Assembly (NCBI RefSeq): GCF_008629695.1
Contig: NZ_VWSH01000003.1
Span: 371,688 to 435,687 of the forward strand
Direction of reading: 5' to 3'
DNA length: 64,000 bases
Source: Taibaiella lutea
GTDB taxonomy: Bacteria > Bacteroidota > Bacteroidia > Chitinophagales > Chitinophagaceae
Part shown: positions 9,129-17,472 of the stretch, one piece after another
Layout of the letters: every line of letters starts with the position of its first letter
Numbering within the stretch: position 1 is the first letter of the stretch
The notes under the pieces: generated by a model
Database searches by the model: none
Told to the model about the DNA's origin: nothing
The model's input: the letters and a program-made list of their open reading frames with translations, nothing else
Program-made: the position numbers and the translations under genes

Positions 9129-9686
9129 TCAAATCCATTCATCAACAGTTAGTACATCGGCCTGCGATGGAAAAACTTTAGTGGTCAATATGCGATGTAC
9201 TTCTTCATCTCTGTCAGCACAGCAATCAGACAATACCGTCATTTTGTAATCTTTATCTGCTGCTTCACGCAAAGTGGACAATACCACTCCGCTGGTTGCA
9301 ATGCCGGTTAATACCATATGCTGAATATCGAATGATCGTAGAATCATTTCAAGGTCGCTGCCTGCAAATGCACTGACACGACGTTTTATGACAGTCAGTT
9401 CGCCTTCTGCCGGAAATAAATCAGGATGAACCTTCATAAATTCGTCCATATCAACAGTTGAGAAATGTGCTTTGGCAGCAGAAAAGCCTTTATTCCTTTT
9501 GCTCACTTCAGGCGCTCCGTTCCTGAATCCTACAACCACATAAATAACAGGGATGTTATTATTGCGTGCTGCCTTTATTGCTTTGCTCACATTCTCTATA
9601 ATTGCTGATGAATCAGGAAGCATAGCCACAATGCCGGCTTGCATGTCCATCACCAAAAGTGCTGTATTCGAGGTGTTTTGTTCCAT
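9129..9686 (-). CDS. isochorismatase-like hydrolase lacking the catalytic cysteine
   Basis: 185 residues with the isochorismatase-like fold: D14 (LLVMDMQAG) and K101 (VIKRRVSAF) stand in the places of the catalytic Asp and Lys. The third triad residue is a nucleophilic Cys in nicotinamidase-type members (G-x-A-T-x-x-C-V). Here the segment is TGIATSGVVLST, so Val134 stands where the Cys would be. True isochorismatases also lack this Cys, so the protein may act on an enol ether or another substrate rather than an amide, or may not be catalytic. Cytoplasmic. It lies 30 bases downstream of the MFS transporter gene on the same strand. Confidence 0.8.
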   Translation of the reverse strand: MEQNTSNTALLVMDMQAGIVAMLPDSSAIIENVSKAIKAARNNNIPVIYVVVGFRNGAPEVSKRNKGFSAAKAHFSTVDMDEFMKVHPDLFPAEGELTVIKRRVSAFAGSDLEMILRSFDIQHMVLTGIATSGVVLSTLREAADKDYKMTVLSDCCADRDEEVHRILTTKVFPSQADVLTVDEWI

Positions 9687-9716
9687 TTTTTTTATTGTTG
9701 TTTTAATTGAAATCGT

Positions 9717-10991
9717 TTATTTATGCTCAGTTATCAATGCTTCTTTTTCCAATACTACGTTCCCCGCTTCCTGCTGTTTCTTCTTTTGCAATAACTTATA
9801 GAAAATTCCGGCAACAATAAGTGCAAACATTCCCTGACAAAGCATGGTCAAAGGCGCCCCTATTTTCTGAGAAACGATGCCGACCATCAGGCTGCCAAGA
9901 GGAAGCATTCCAAAATAGGCCAAAGCCACAAAGCTCATCACACGCCCTCTCATATGCGGAGCTGCTTCCATCTGTATAATAGTAATGCTGGTGGACATGG
10001 GCGTTATAGATCCCAGTCCAAGTATAACTGCAAAAGGTAAGGCTAATCCTAAGTAGTTCATACGGGAGAATAAAATCAATCCTGTGCCTAATACTGCTAT
10101 ACTCAATAGCAAAATATTTCTGTAGCTCGTTCCTTTTTTGGCCGAGGCCAGCAAGAAGCTCCCCGTCAGTGCACCCAATCCTATAAAACCGCTTATATAA
10201 CCATAGGTCGTGGCATTGCCTTTAAAAACAACTTTAGCAAAAACAGGTTCCAAAGTATCGTACGGTAAGATGAACAGGCTCAAACACATTAGCAGAAGTA
10301 TAAGTATACTGATAGCCGGCGTTTCCTTCAGGTAGCGAAGCCCTTCAGCCAATTCGGCAATAACTTTTTTCTTAATAGCCGGTGGTTTAAATTCTGGAAA
10401 TTTCATCAGCAGTAAAGAAGTAATGACCGCTATGAAGCTCAATGCATTTAAACTAAAACAAACGCCTGCACCAAATTGCTGCAATACCATACCGGATAAT
10501 GCAGGTCCTATTAATCTGGCCATATTCACCATAGCCGAATTAAGCGATATTGCATTGGCCAGATCTTCTTTATTATTTACCATATCATGAATCATGGGCT
10601 GTCTTGCAGGAACATCAAAAGCATTGATGATGCCCAATAATACGCTCAGGGTAAGTATTTGCCAGATGACATAATGATGGGTCAATATTAATATGGCCAG
10701 CAAAATAGCCTGTACCATTGATGCTGTTTGGGTTGCAAGCAGAATTTTGTATTTGCTGTATCTGTCAGCAACGACACCGCCAAACAAAGAAAGCAGGAAT
10801 GAGGGAAATTGCTGGGCAAACACTGCGAATCCGATCATGGAAGCAGAATGGGTAAGGGAATAAATGACCCAGATCACGGCAGTACGCTGCATCCATGTTC
10901 CGATTTGTGAAATGGATTGCCCTGCAAAAAAAAAGGAATAGTTTCGGTTACTGAACGCACGGAAAGTACTGTTGGTTAAGTTTATTTTCAT
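9717..10991 (-). CDS. MFS efflux transporter (MFS_3 / EntS-like)
   Basis: 424 residues from the ATG at 10991, with about 10-12 membrane helices. The N-terminal GQSISQIGTWMQRTAVIW and GGVVADRYSKYKILLATQT (loop 2-3 motif) are typical of the MFS_3 family of drug and siderophore exporters. An upstream in-frame start at 11048 exists, but it would place a repeated operator-like sequence inside the gene. The ATG at 10991 has AAGGA nearby and gives a normal N-terminus (MKINLTNSTFRAF). It follows the TetR gene on the same strand, so it is probably the TetR-controlled pump. Substrate unknown. Confidence 0.87.
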   Translation of the reverse strand: MKINLTNSTFRAFSNRNYSFFFAGQSISQIGTWMQRTAVIWVIYSLTHSASMIGFAVFAQQFPSFLLSLFGGVVADRYSKYKILLATQTASMVQAILLAILILTHHYVIWQILTLSVLLGIINAFDVPARQPMIHDMVNNKEDLANAISLNSAMVNMARLIGPALSGMVLQQFGAGVCFSLNALSFIAVITSLLLMKFPEFKPPAIKKKVIAELAEGLRYLKETPAISILILLLMCLSLFILPYDTLEPVFAKVVFKGNATTYGYISGFIGLGALTGSFLLASAKKGTSYRNILLLSIAVLGTGLILFSRMNYLGLALPFAVILGLGSITPMSTSITIIQMEAAPHMRGRVMSFVALAYFGMLPLGSLMVGIVSQKIGAPLTMLCQGMFALIVAGIFYKLLQKKKQQEAGNVVLEKEALITEHK

Positions 10992-11011
10992 TAATTTTAT
11001 TCCTTGGCCGT

Positions 11012-11038
11012 TTCGACATTTTTTGTCTTTTTGTCGAA
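11012..11038 (-). promoter_or_regulatory. candidate second TetR operator before the MFS gene
   Basis: TTCGACA at 11012-11018 and TGTCGAA at 11032-11038, with another TTTTTGTC between them. These are the same half-sites as in the palindrome upstream of tetR (11720-11738), though spacing is less regular. It sits 21 bases before the preferred MFS start codon. Confidence 0.5.
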
Positions 11039-11054
11039 TGGGAGACAAAAATTT

Positions 11055-11672
11055 TTATTTTATTAATCCACGCATCAATAGCCGCGTCAATTGAGCCACA
11101 ACAGGTTCGATATTTCTTACATTATTCTCAAGTCTCATTTCGGATTTCAGGCCATGCAAACTACTTAGCAATACAAAAATCAGGGATTCCATATCCTTTT
11201 CATCAATAGTTCTTAATTCGCCTTTTGCAATTCCGTCTTTTAATATCTGCATCATTAGAGCGCCTTCAAATTTCAGCGTCTGTTCGTGATGGACAATTTT
11301 AGCTTTACTAAAATAGGATATCGTATCTGCGTCCATACCGGACTCTAAAGTGCGGAAGAACGGACCTTTCTCACGTACGACTTTCAGTTTTGTAGTATAA
11401 AATGCACTGATTTTTTGTTCAACTGTTACTGCTTTCTCAATAGCTTTCTTCATGGCCGCCCTGACTTCGGAGAGTTCAAGGTTTATCACGCCATCCAATA
11501 TTTCATCCTTGCTTTTATAATAATAGTACAATGAACTTCGGCCTTTGCCAACGGCTTTAGCTACATCATCCATCGTTACTTTGGCAACGCCATATATTGC
11601 AAACAGCCTTTTGGCTGCCTGTAGTATTTGTTCCTGAATGATATCTTCTTTTATTGGAGTATTTAAAGACAT
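11055..11672 (-). CDS. TetR/AcrR family transcriptional repressor
   Basis: 205 residues. The N-terminal DNA-binding domain (about 14-60) is clear: ILQAAKRLFAIYGVAKVTMD, then DVAKAVGKGRSSLYYYYKSK, ending in DEILDGV. The C-terminal ligand-binding part is helical and divergent, as usual. It precedes the MFS pump gene on the same strand, the standard layout of a self-repressing efflux operon. A near-perfect 19-bp palindrome at 11720-11738 overlaps the upstream element of its own promoter, consistent with autorepression released by a pump substrate. The ligand is unknown. Confidence 0.9.
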   Translation of the reverse strand: MSLNTPIKEDIIQEQILQAAKRLFAIYGVAKVTMDDVAKAVGKGRSSLYYYYKSKDEILDGVINLELSEVRAAMKKAIEKAVTVEQKISAFYTTKLKVVREKGPFFRTLESGMDADTISYFSKAKIVHHEQTLKFEGALMMQILKDGIAKGELRTIDEKDMESLIFVLLSSLHGLKSEMRLENNVRNIEPVVAQLTRLLMRGLIK

Positions 11673-11696
11673 GAATGAAGTGTAAACTTATATCGG

Positions 11697-11728
11697 CAAA
11701 TGTAAATAGTTTTAGACATTTTGACAAA
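11697..11728 (-). promoter_or_regulatory. tetR promoter, Bacteroidota type
   Basis: On the minus strand TTTG (11728-11725), exactly 20 bases, then TACATTTG (11704-11697). This matches the TTTG-N20-TAnnTTTG form seen at gyrB, rimP and yqeY. Start codon at 11672. Confidence 0.75.
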
Positions 11729-11738
11729 TTTTGTCGAA
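11720..11738 (-). promoter_or_regulatory. TetR operator palindrome
   Basis: 19-bp inverted repeat with half-sites TTTGACAAA and TTTGTCGAA around a central T; the halves differ at one position. It covers the TTTG element of the tetR promoter, so a bound repressor would block sigma contact. Confidence 0.7.
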
Positions 11739-11771
11739 TTGATTTAAAGCAACACCTGAAATTTCAGGCAT

Positions 11772-11804
11772 AAAAAAGCCCCGCAAATTTTGCGGGGCTT
11801 TTTT
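11772..11804. terminator. terminator downstream of tRNA-Ala
   Basis: Strong 16-bp inverted repeat (AAAAAAGCCCCGCAAA at 11772-11787, complement at 11789-11804) with a very short loop. On the minus strand it immediately follows the tRNA 3' end and finishes with a T run. Confidence 0.9.
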
Positions 11805-11808
11805 ACTG

Positions 11809-11881
11809 TGGAGGATACCGGAATCGAACCGGTCACCTTTTGCATGCCATGCAAACGCTCTACCAAATGAGCTAATCCCCC
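11809..11881 (-). tRNA. tRNA-Ala, anticodon GGC
   Basis: 73-nt cloverleaf on the minus strand. Acceptor GGGGGAT pairs with ATCCTCC, the D arm has GCTC/GAGC, the anticodon arm is TTTGC-ATGGCAT-GCAAA with anticodon GGC (plus-strand 11846-11848), and the T arm is ACCGG-TTCGATT-CCGGT. The discriminator base is A. The 3' CCA is not encoded and must be added after transcription. Confidence 0.95.
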
Positions 11882-11958
11882 ATGGCCGGGTTGCAAATGT
11901 AATCCAAATCAAGCCGTATTTCCAAATCTTTCAATAAATTATTTTTATCGAAACCGGC

Positions 11959-12960
11959 TTAATATCCGTACAAAACAGCGTTCAGTTTTGCTGTCATTTC
12001 GCGTAATAACGAACCGTCGCCACTGCTGTTGCCAATGCCTACCATCTTACGACTGTATTCTTCCAGCAAAGCTATGCTTCTGTGAATATGTGTCAGTGAA
12101 AAACGTTGCGAAGCCTTTCTGTGATGCGACCAGATTCCTAATTTCCTATCCGACTGAAAGTCTGCGGGCGAATAGTGACATAAATAAAGCTTGTTGAGAT
12201 AACCATAAAAAGTTCCGATAACCAATGCCATAGGGGCAGATTTTGGATTGGCCGAAAAGTAGCTCACCATTCTCGCAAGTTTACTATTGTCTCCTCTGAA
12301 TATTACATCAGGCAAATCAAAGACATTGTATTCCCTGCTGATGCCTACATATTTTTCAATATGCTGTACGGTTAATTTTTTAAATCCTGTTTCATTGATA
12401 ACAATCTTTTCCAGTTCATTGGAAATTTTTTGCAAATCATTACCAAGATAAACGGCCAGCATTTCTGCTTCCTGCGGGCCAATCTCAAATCCCTGCTGTT
12501 TCCCGAAAGCCATTACCCATTGAGGCACTTCATCGTCTTTCAGTTTTTCGGAAGTAAAATAAATGCCCTTCTTAGGAATCAGTTTTGCAAGCTTGTTACG
12601 GCCGTCCAGTTTTTTAAATCTATGTTCAATTACAAGAATGGTGGTAGGCGAAGGATTTTCAATATAACCGCTTAATTCTCCCAAATCCTTCATTTGCCAG
12701 GCTTCTTTCAATATTACAACCATTCGTTCTGCAAACATGGGAAAACGGCGTGCCGCATTTACCACATCTTTCCATTCAGACTCCTTGCCATAAAGTGTAA
12801 TAAGGTTAAAATCACGTTCTTCCGGGCTCAGTATTTTTTCTTCGAAATGGTGCAATAATTTATCAACATAATAAGGTTCTTCTCCATCCAATAAATAAAC
12901 GGAGGCATAATTGCCTTTTTGTAAATCCTGAAATATCTGCGTGTATTCTTTCATGAACAA
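11959..12960 (-). CDS. holA: DNA polymerase III subunit delta
   Basis: 333 residues of the HolA family: the clamp-loader subunit that opens the beta clamp at the replication fork. The N-terminus YASVYLLDGEEPYYVDKLLH is the characteristic start of the AAA+-like domain, followed by RRFPMFAERMVVILKEA and the NDLQKISNELEKI helix of domain II. The C-terminal collar domain ends in LLREMTAKLNAVLYGY. Walker motifs are degenerate, as is normal for delta. It follows the exonuclease gene by three bases and is probably translated from the same transcript. Confidence 0.92.
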   Translation of the reverse strand: MFMKEYTQIFQDLQKGNYASVYLLDGEEPYYVDKLLHHFEEKILSPEERDFNLITLYGKESEWKDVVNAARRFPMFAERMVVILKEAWQMKDLGELSGYIENPSPTTILVIEHRFKKLDGRNKLAKLIPKKGIYFTSEKLKDDEVPQWVMAFGKQQGFEIGPQEAEMLAVYLGNDLQKISNELEKIVINETGFKKLTVQHIEKYVGISREYNVFDLPDVIFRGDNSKLARMVSYFSANPKSAPMALVIGTFYGYLNKLYLCHYSPADFQSDRKLGIWSHHRKASQRFSLTHIHRSIALLEEYSRKMVGIGNSSGDGSLLREMTAKLNAVLYGY

Positions 12961-12963
12961 TCT

Positions 12964-13743
12964 TTAAACATAATGCGCCTCGGGCAATGTGTCCGGCCAG
13001 CCTTTTAATTTCAGCATTACCAATGTAGTGGTATAAACATCTTTTAAACAATAAGAAGCGATTCGCCCTAAATCTCCTTCATGCCAATAGATATGCGCTA
13101 CTTCACTTCCGTCAATATCATTCTTTGAAGTGGGCACCTGCAAAACCTGTGCCAGCAAATCAAGAGAAACATAACTTTTATAATCTCCGAAGCGCCATAG
13201 TTCCAGAGTATCCAGATGATTTACCTGCCATGGCTTCAGGCCTGAAATATTGAGACATGAGGGCAGTGGCAGTCCATTGATGATAAGCCGCCGGCAAATG
13301 TAAGGAATATCAAATTCCTTGATGTTATGTCCGCAGAAGAGAAAATCTTTTTGCTGTGCTTCATATTGTCGCAATAAATCACAAAACTCTTCCAATAACT
13401 GCTTTTCATTGTCATTTTGTATAGATTTCAATCTAACCACGTTCTGCCCGTCCTGTTTTGAAATATAGCCCAGACCGATACAAACTATTTTTCCGAATTC
13501 GGCATAAATACCGGCCTTGCTTTCAAAAACAGTGTTGGGTTGCTGTAAATCTATTTCATTAAGATACAGAAATTGTGTTTTATGAATCCAGTGATGTTGC
13601 AGGGGCTCAGGCAACATATTCCAATGTTTGGTAAGCGGTACTGTTTCAATATCAATAATTAATGTTTTGTGAAAAATTGTCTTTTCACTTTTCATTTGCG
13701 TCATCATAGAACTATATTTGTTAATCGAATTTAACCAATACAT
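12964..13743 (-). CDS. DEDDy-type 3'-5' exonuclease (DNA_pol_B_exo2-like)
   Basis: 259 residues, RNase H-like fold. Active-site acids are visible: D31 and E33 (LIIDIETVP), D145 (NIKEFDIPY) and the YxxxD motif Y231-D235 (YCLKDVYTT), giving the DEDDy arrangement of the predicted PolB-associated exonuclease family. The start may be the Met at residue 14 or 17, since the first residues are not conserved-looking. It hydrolyses 3' ends of DNA or RNA with two metal ions; its cellular role is not defined. The tight link with holA suggests a place in replication or repair. Confidence 0.85.
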   Translation of the reverse strand: MYWLNSINKYSSMMTQMKSEKTIFHKTLIIDIETVPLTKHWNMLPEPLQHHWIHKTQFLYLNEIDLQQPNTVFESKAGIYAEFGKIVCIGLGYISKQDGQNVVRLKSIQNDNEKQLLEEFCDLLRQYEAQQKDFLFCGHNIKEFDIPYICRRLIINGLPLPSCLNISGLKPWQVNHLDTLELWRFGDYKSYVSLDLLAQVLQVPTSKNDIDGSEVAHIYWHEGDLGRIASYCLKDVYTTTLVMLKLKGWPDTLPEAHYV

Positions 13744-13794
13744 TCTTAAATATCACCTGAATCATTTTTAAAAAACAAAAAAACAGGAAAAGAA

Positions 13795-14718
13795 ATGGAA
13801 GGAACAAACCAAAATCAAGAATTAACCAACAACTCAAAACCAAGACGTAGCAATACCTGGATTTATTTAGTAATTATTGCATTGCTGTTAGGAACCAACG
13901 TTTATCTCTATTTACAAAAAAATAAAAGTACAGAGCAGTTAGGAGTTTCTCAGGTAATGCTTCAACAGGCAGATACTTCATTAAACCAACTGCAGACTGA
14001 ATATAATGCATCATTAGCACGTCTGGACGAGCTTACCGGTAAAAATGCGATGCTTGATCAGCAATTAAAAGATAAGGATTCCGAGCTTGGAAAAACAAAA
14101 GCAAGAATTAAAGAGCTTTTGACAAAATCTAATGCTACGAAGGCCGATTTGGCAGAGGCCCGTACGTTGATCAATTCATTGAATACTACCATTACAGGTT
14201 ATGAAGAGCAGATTGCAACCTTGAAAAAAGAAAATACGGACCTTACCGGACAACGCGATTCTGTAGTAAAAACGAATAATGATTTATCTCAAAAAGTAGA
14301 TCTTGCCAAAGTACTACATGCGTCTAATATCAGACTAAAAGGTATTAATCTTACACATAGCGGCAAGAAAGAAAAAGAGACAGAAAAGGCACGCAGAGTG
14401 GATTTGCTTAGAATAACCTTTGATATTGATGAAAACAGAATAGCAGAAAGCGGACCGAAGGAATTACAGATTTGCATTACCAATCCTGCAAATGAATTGT
14501 TGAGCAATGCAGCTTTCGGTTCAGGTAGCTTTACTACTGCAGACGGCGCTTCAAAATATTACTCCATCTCAAAAACAGTTAATCTGACAACCGGTCAATC
14601 TGTTACAGATATTAGCGCTGATTGGCAACAAAGCGCAGAATACGCAAAAGGAAATTATTCTGTGGAAATATACCATAAAGGATATCTCATTGGAAAAGGT
14701 ACTGTTAGCTTAAGATAA
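13795..14718 (+). CDS. membrane-anchored coiled-coil protein, unknown function
   Basis: 307 residues. A polar N-terminus, one membrane helix (about 22-40, WIYLVIIALLLGTNVYLYL), a long coiled coil (about 45-170, with heptads such as LNQLQTEYNASLARLDEL), then a beta-rich C-terminal domain of about 130 residues beginning near KVLHASNIRLKGINLTHSG. It is probably inserted once with the C-terminal domain in the periplasm. I recognise this layout in other Bacteroidota but know of no assigned function. Divergent from the exonuclease gene across a 51-base gap. Confidence 0.65.
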   Translation: MEGTNQNQELTNNSKPRRSNTWIYLVIIALLLGTNVYLYLQKNKSTEQLGVSQVMLQQADTSLNQLQTEYNASLARLDELTGKNAMLDQQLKDKDSELGKTKARIKELLTKSNATKADLAEARTLINSLNTTITGYEEQIATLKKENTDLTGQRDSVVKTNNDLSQKVDLAKVLHASNIRLKGINLTHSGKKEKETEKARRVDLLRITFDIDENRIAESGPKELQICITNPANELLSNAAFGSGSFTTADGASKYYSISKTVNLTTGQSVTDISADWQQSAEYAKGNYSVEIYHKGYLIGKGTVSLR

Positions 14719-14740
14719 GTTACCGAATGCTGAACAAAGT

Positions 14741-14787
14741 TTTATGGACTGACATTTGATTTATTAATCGGAATGTCGGTCCATAAA
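14741..14787. terminator. hairpin overlapping the end of the O-antigen ligase gene
   Basis: Arms TTTATGGACTGACATT (14741-14756) and AATGTCGGTCCATAAA (14772-14787) match at 15 of 16 positions with a 15-base loop. The hairpin includes the last codons of the minus-strand ligase gene and lies 23 bases after the plus-strand gene, so it could serve both. Confidence 0.5.
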
Positions 14788-16013
14788 TATATAAAGAAGA
14801 GAAAAACGAAAATCCCGAATTGTACTTCGAGCATCGGTTCTATCATTAACCCGAATAAAAGAATGACCCAGGTTGTTATGAAATAAATACTTCTGCTATT
14901 ATTCTTTTCCAGCCAAGGAAAGAATACCATAGGAATTAAAGTCAATAAGGACAATACTATACCAATTGCCATTGCACCGCACAAAAATTCATTATGAGGT
15001 ATTATCCGTGCATCTACATTTAATTTCGGAAAATCGCGCACATACAGCTTATCCATTTCCTGTTTCACATCGCCTGCCCCCACTCCGGCAACCGGATGCT
15101 GCTTTATTATTTTTGATGCTACTTTATATGAATTTAAACGAAGAATAACGGAACCGGTCTGATTTGCAACTGCTGTATCATTAGGGATTTCTATTACTTT
15201 TTTTTCGTCTGTAAAGCGGTTTATTTGAGTTGAAACGGAAGGCGTTTTACTGAAAGCATATTCTCCGGCGGCAAACAGCCCCAGATATATAATCATCGCC
15301 CCGAACTTCTTTTGACGGATGCCATAATCAAGAATAAAAGCAACGCTCAAAATACTAAAAGCCACGATTCCGGATTTGGCTGCCTGTATATGTATATAAG
15401 CGACTGCAATTAATGCCCAAACGATCAATAAGCCTGCTACTGCCTTAGGCAGCTTTAACTGATTGCTGTTATTAATGAAAAAGACAAAAAACATCAACGC
15501 CAATACAATAACAATGGTGAAACGAATATAATCGCCTTCCATAGGCGAGGGCATATGACCAATTGCAGAAATGGAATCAGGCTGAAAAATGGCAAAATAG
15601 AAACTATAACACATGCCTCCCAACAGAAAGATGAACAATCCAAAACCCACTATTTTAAGCCATTTGTTGTTCTTTAACGGCAGGCTGAACATTGCAAAAG
15701 GGAAAAAAAGAAAAGGTAGCTTTGTTTGTATAACCGAAAGCCAGCTGCTTTTGTCTTCACTCCAGAAGCCTGAAATCAGATAAGCTATGAAAAAAGATAA
15801 TGAGGCCCATGCAAATCTTGAAGCTTTGAATTTCTGCCAGCATTCTTTTATCTGATTGGGATGTAGCGCATTTAAGAATAATAAAATCATGCCTACCGAC
15901 AGCAACAGCCGGGAAAAGACCATACCGCCAAGCATAAGAAGACAGCTTAAACAAGACACCCAATCCTGCCATTTTAATGAATGTTCATTACGATGGTAAA
16001 ATTCTTTTGGCAT
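14742..16013 (-). CDS. O-antigen ligase family protein, copy 1
   Basis: 423 residues with about 10-12 membrane helices and the O-antigen ligase/Wzy_C signature: IKQHPVAGVGAGD (about 303-315) in a large periplasmic loop, followed by IIPHNEFLCG with H340 in the position of the conserved ligase histidine. R164 (DYIRFT) fits the other essential periplasmic basic residue. WaaL-type enzymes transfer a lipid-linked polysaccharide to a lipid or protein acceptor at the periplasmic face. It sits 14 bases after a paralogue of nearly the same length, clearly a tandem duplication. Substrate not predictable. Confidence 0.82.
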   Translation of the reverse strand: MPKEFYHRNEHSLKWQDWVSCLSCLLMLGGMVFSRLLLSVGMILLFLNALHPNQIKECWQKFKASRFAWASLSFFIAYLISGFWSEDKSSWLSVIQTKLPFLFFPFAMFSLPLKNNKWLKIVGFGLFIFLLGGMCYSFYFAIFQPDSISAIGHMPSPMEGDYIRFTIVIVLALMFFVFFINNSNQLKLPKAVAGLLIVWALIAVAYIHIQAAKSGIVAFSILSVAFILDYGIRQKKFGAMIIYLGLFAAGEYAFSKTPSVSTQINRFTDEKKVIEIPNDTAVANQTGSVILRLNSYKVASKIIKQHPVAGVGAGDVKQEMDKLYVRDFPKLNVDARIIPHNEFLCGAMAIGIVLSLLTLIPMVFFPWLEKNNSRSIYFITTWVILLFGLMIEPMLEVQFGIFVFLFFIYLWTDIPINKSNVSP

Positions 16014-16027
16014 AAATGGTTTTGGTT

Positions 16028-17287
16028 TTATTGAACGGTTGGTTTTTTTAGAATACTAATCCACGTAAGAATGAAAAACAAATAGGTAAAGACGCCGAAC
16101 TGCAATTCCAAAGGGGCTTCCACCATTAAACTTATAAACAATGCCAGCGCTGTAATAATCAGGTAGATTCTGTCATTTACCTTTAAGAAAAAAGGAGCAA
16201 TACACATTGCCAATAATATAAGGCAAAGCGGAATACCTACCGAAAGTGCTGTAAATAAAAATTGATTAATAGGCCCGAATTGTTGTTCTTCACTTACTTC
16301 CGGATAGTATTTTCTATAACCTTCCCTCATTTCATCCATAAGATCTCCTGCACCCATGCCTGAAACCGGATGTTCTTTTATGGCTTTTATTCCGATATCA
16401 TAAGTAATCATCCTGCCTGCATCACTCAGGGTGTAATCGTAATGTTTATCCTCTTTTGTTTTTTGTTGTTCATACCGGACATAATCAATCTTGGTTTTGA
16501 AAGTAGGAACAAAAATATAACCGAGAAACGGCAGGCTTGCAATTATCAATGTCAGCAATAAGGCAAGCAGTTTATTCTTCCTGCCTATTTTGAAAATTAC
16601 AAAAACAAGCATTCCCAGATACAGGCAAAGTATTCCGGATTTGGCTGCCAGGATATGGATGTAAACAAAGAAAATACAAAGTATGATTGTCAATATCCAT
16701 TTCGCAGATTTATTGATTAAGTCTTTTTTCTTTTCTAATAATAAGTAAAGCAAAAGGAAAAACGATAGCACCAAAGAAAGGCTGAACCTTATGTGGTCAT
16801 TATATTTTGTGGTAGGAATCGGCCTTGAAAAGTGATAGCCTTTCATGTAATAATTCCAGTGTAAAGCCAATTCGGCAAGACTGTACCCGATCAGCAATAA
16901 TTGCATAGCAGCTAAACTAATGATGATCAGCCGTTGTACTTTTTCTTTATGAAGCGGAACGGATAGGAAAGAAAACGGCAATATTACAAACGGCAATTTG
17001 TTGATGGTGGCTTTCAGCCAATAGTTGTGGTCTGCGCTCCAAAGCCCTGAAATAAAATAAGAAAAGAAGAAAGCCACACAAAGCATAAAGAAGGCATTTC
17101 TGCGCCATTCTTTCCAATATTGTCTTAAAAACCGGGGATGTAAGGCATTTACAAACATCACAAACATAGACAAGGATAGTAATGCCCGTGAGAAAAATAA
17201 TCCGGCAATCATCAGCAAACAACATATTATGCCAATTTTTTCATGGATATCATTCCATTTATTCAGCAATTTAGTTGTCGGCTTCAT
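16028..17287 (-). CDS. O-antigen ligase-like protein, copy 2 (conserved His missing)
   Basis: 419 residues, paralogue of the following gene with shared segments such as FFSRALLSLSMFVMFVNALH, HIRFS, HILAAKSGIL and IKEHPVSGMGAGD. Residue 340 is Ile in GPINQFLF, whereas copy 1 has His in IIPHNEFL; the counterpart of R164 is kept as R167. It may have lost ligase activity, act as a partner of copy 1, or use another residue. The gene is intact with no frameshift, so it is probably under selection. Polytopic inner membrane protein. Confidence 0.78.
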   Translation of the reverse strand: MKPTTKLLNKWNDIHEKIGIICCLLMIAGLFFSRALLSLSMFVMFVNALHPRFLRQYWKEWRRNAFFMLCVAFFFSYFISGLWSADHNYWLKATINKLPFVILPFSFLSVPLHKEKVQRLIIISLAAMQLLLIGYSLAELALHWNYYMKGYHFSRPIPTTKYNDHIRFSLSLVLSFFLLLYLLLEKKKDLINKSAKWILTIILCIFFVYIHILAAKSGILCLYLGMLVFVIFKIGRKNKLLALLLTLIIASLPFLGYIFVPTFKTKIDYVRYEQQKTKEDKHYDYTLSDAGRMITYDIGIKAIKEHPVSGMGAGDLMDEMREGYRKYYPEVSEEQQFGPINQFLFTALSVGIPLCLILLAMCIAPFFLKVNDRIYLIITALALFISLMVEAPLELQFGVFTYLFFILTWISILKKPTVQ

Positions 17288-17472
17288 TCAGTATTGTGAA
17301 ATTATTTTAAACGGCAAAGTACGCTAAAATACATTTTGTGTACAAAAAAACGAATGCGGTAATATAAAGCTGCATTTTGCGTTATTGCAACGATTCATTT
17401 ATTTAGCCTGTTCATTATTGGAATAAGCTTATTTTTGATGCCAATATTTTTCATAACTCCATCTGACATACT

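Noticed and set aside
11712-11912. 66-residue minus-strand frame across the tRNA
   Set aside because: It reads through tRNA-Ala and its terminator; no protein features.
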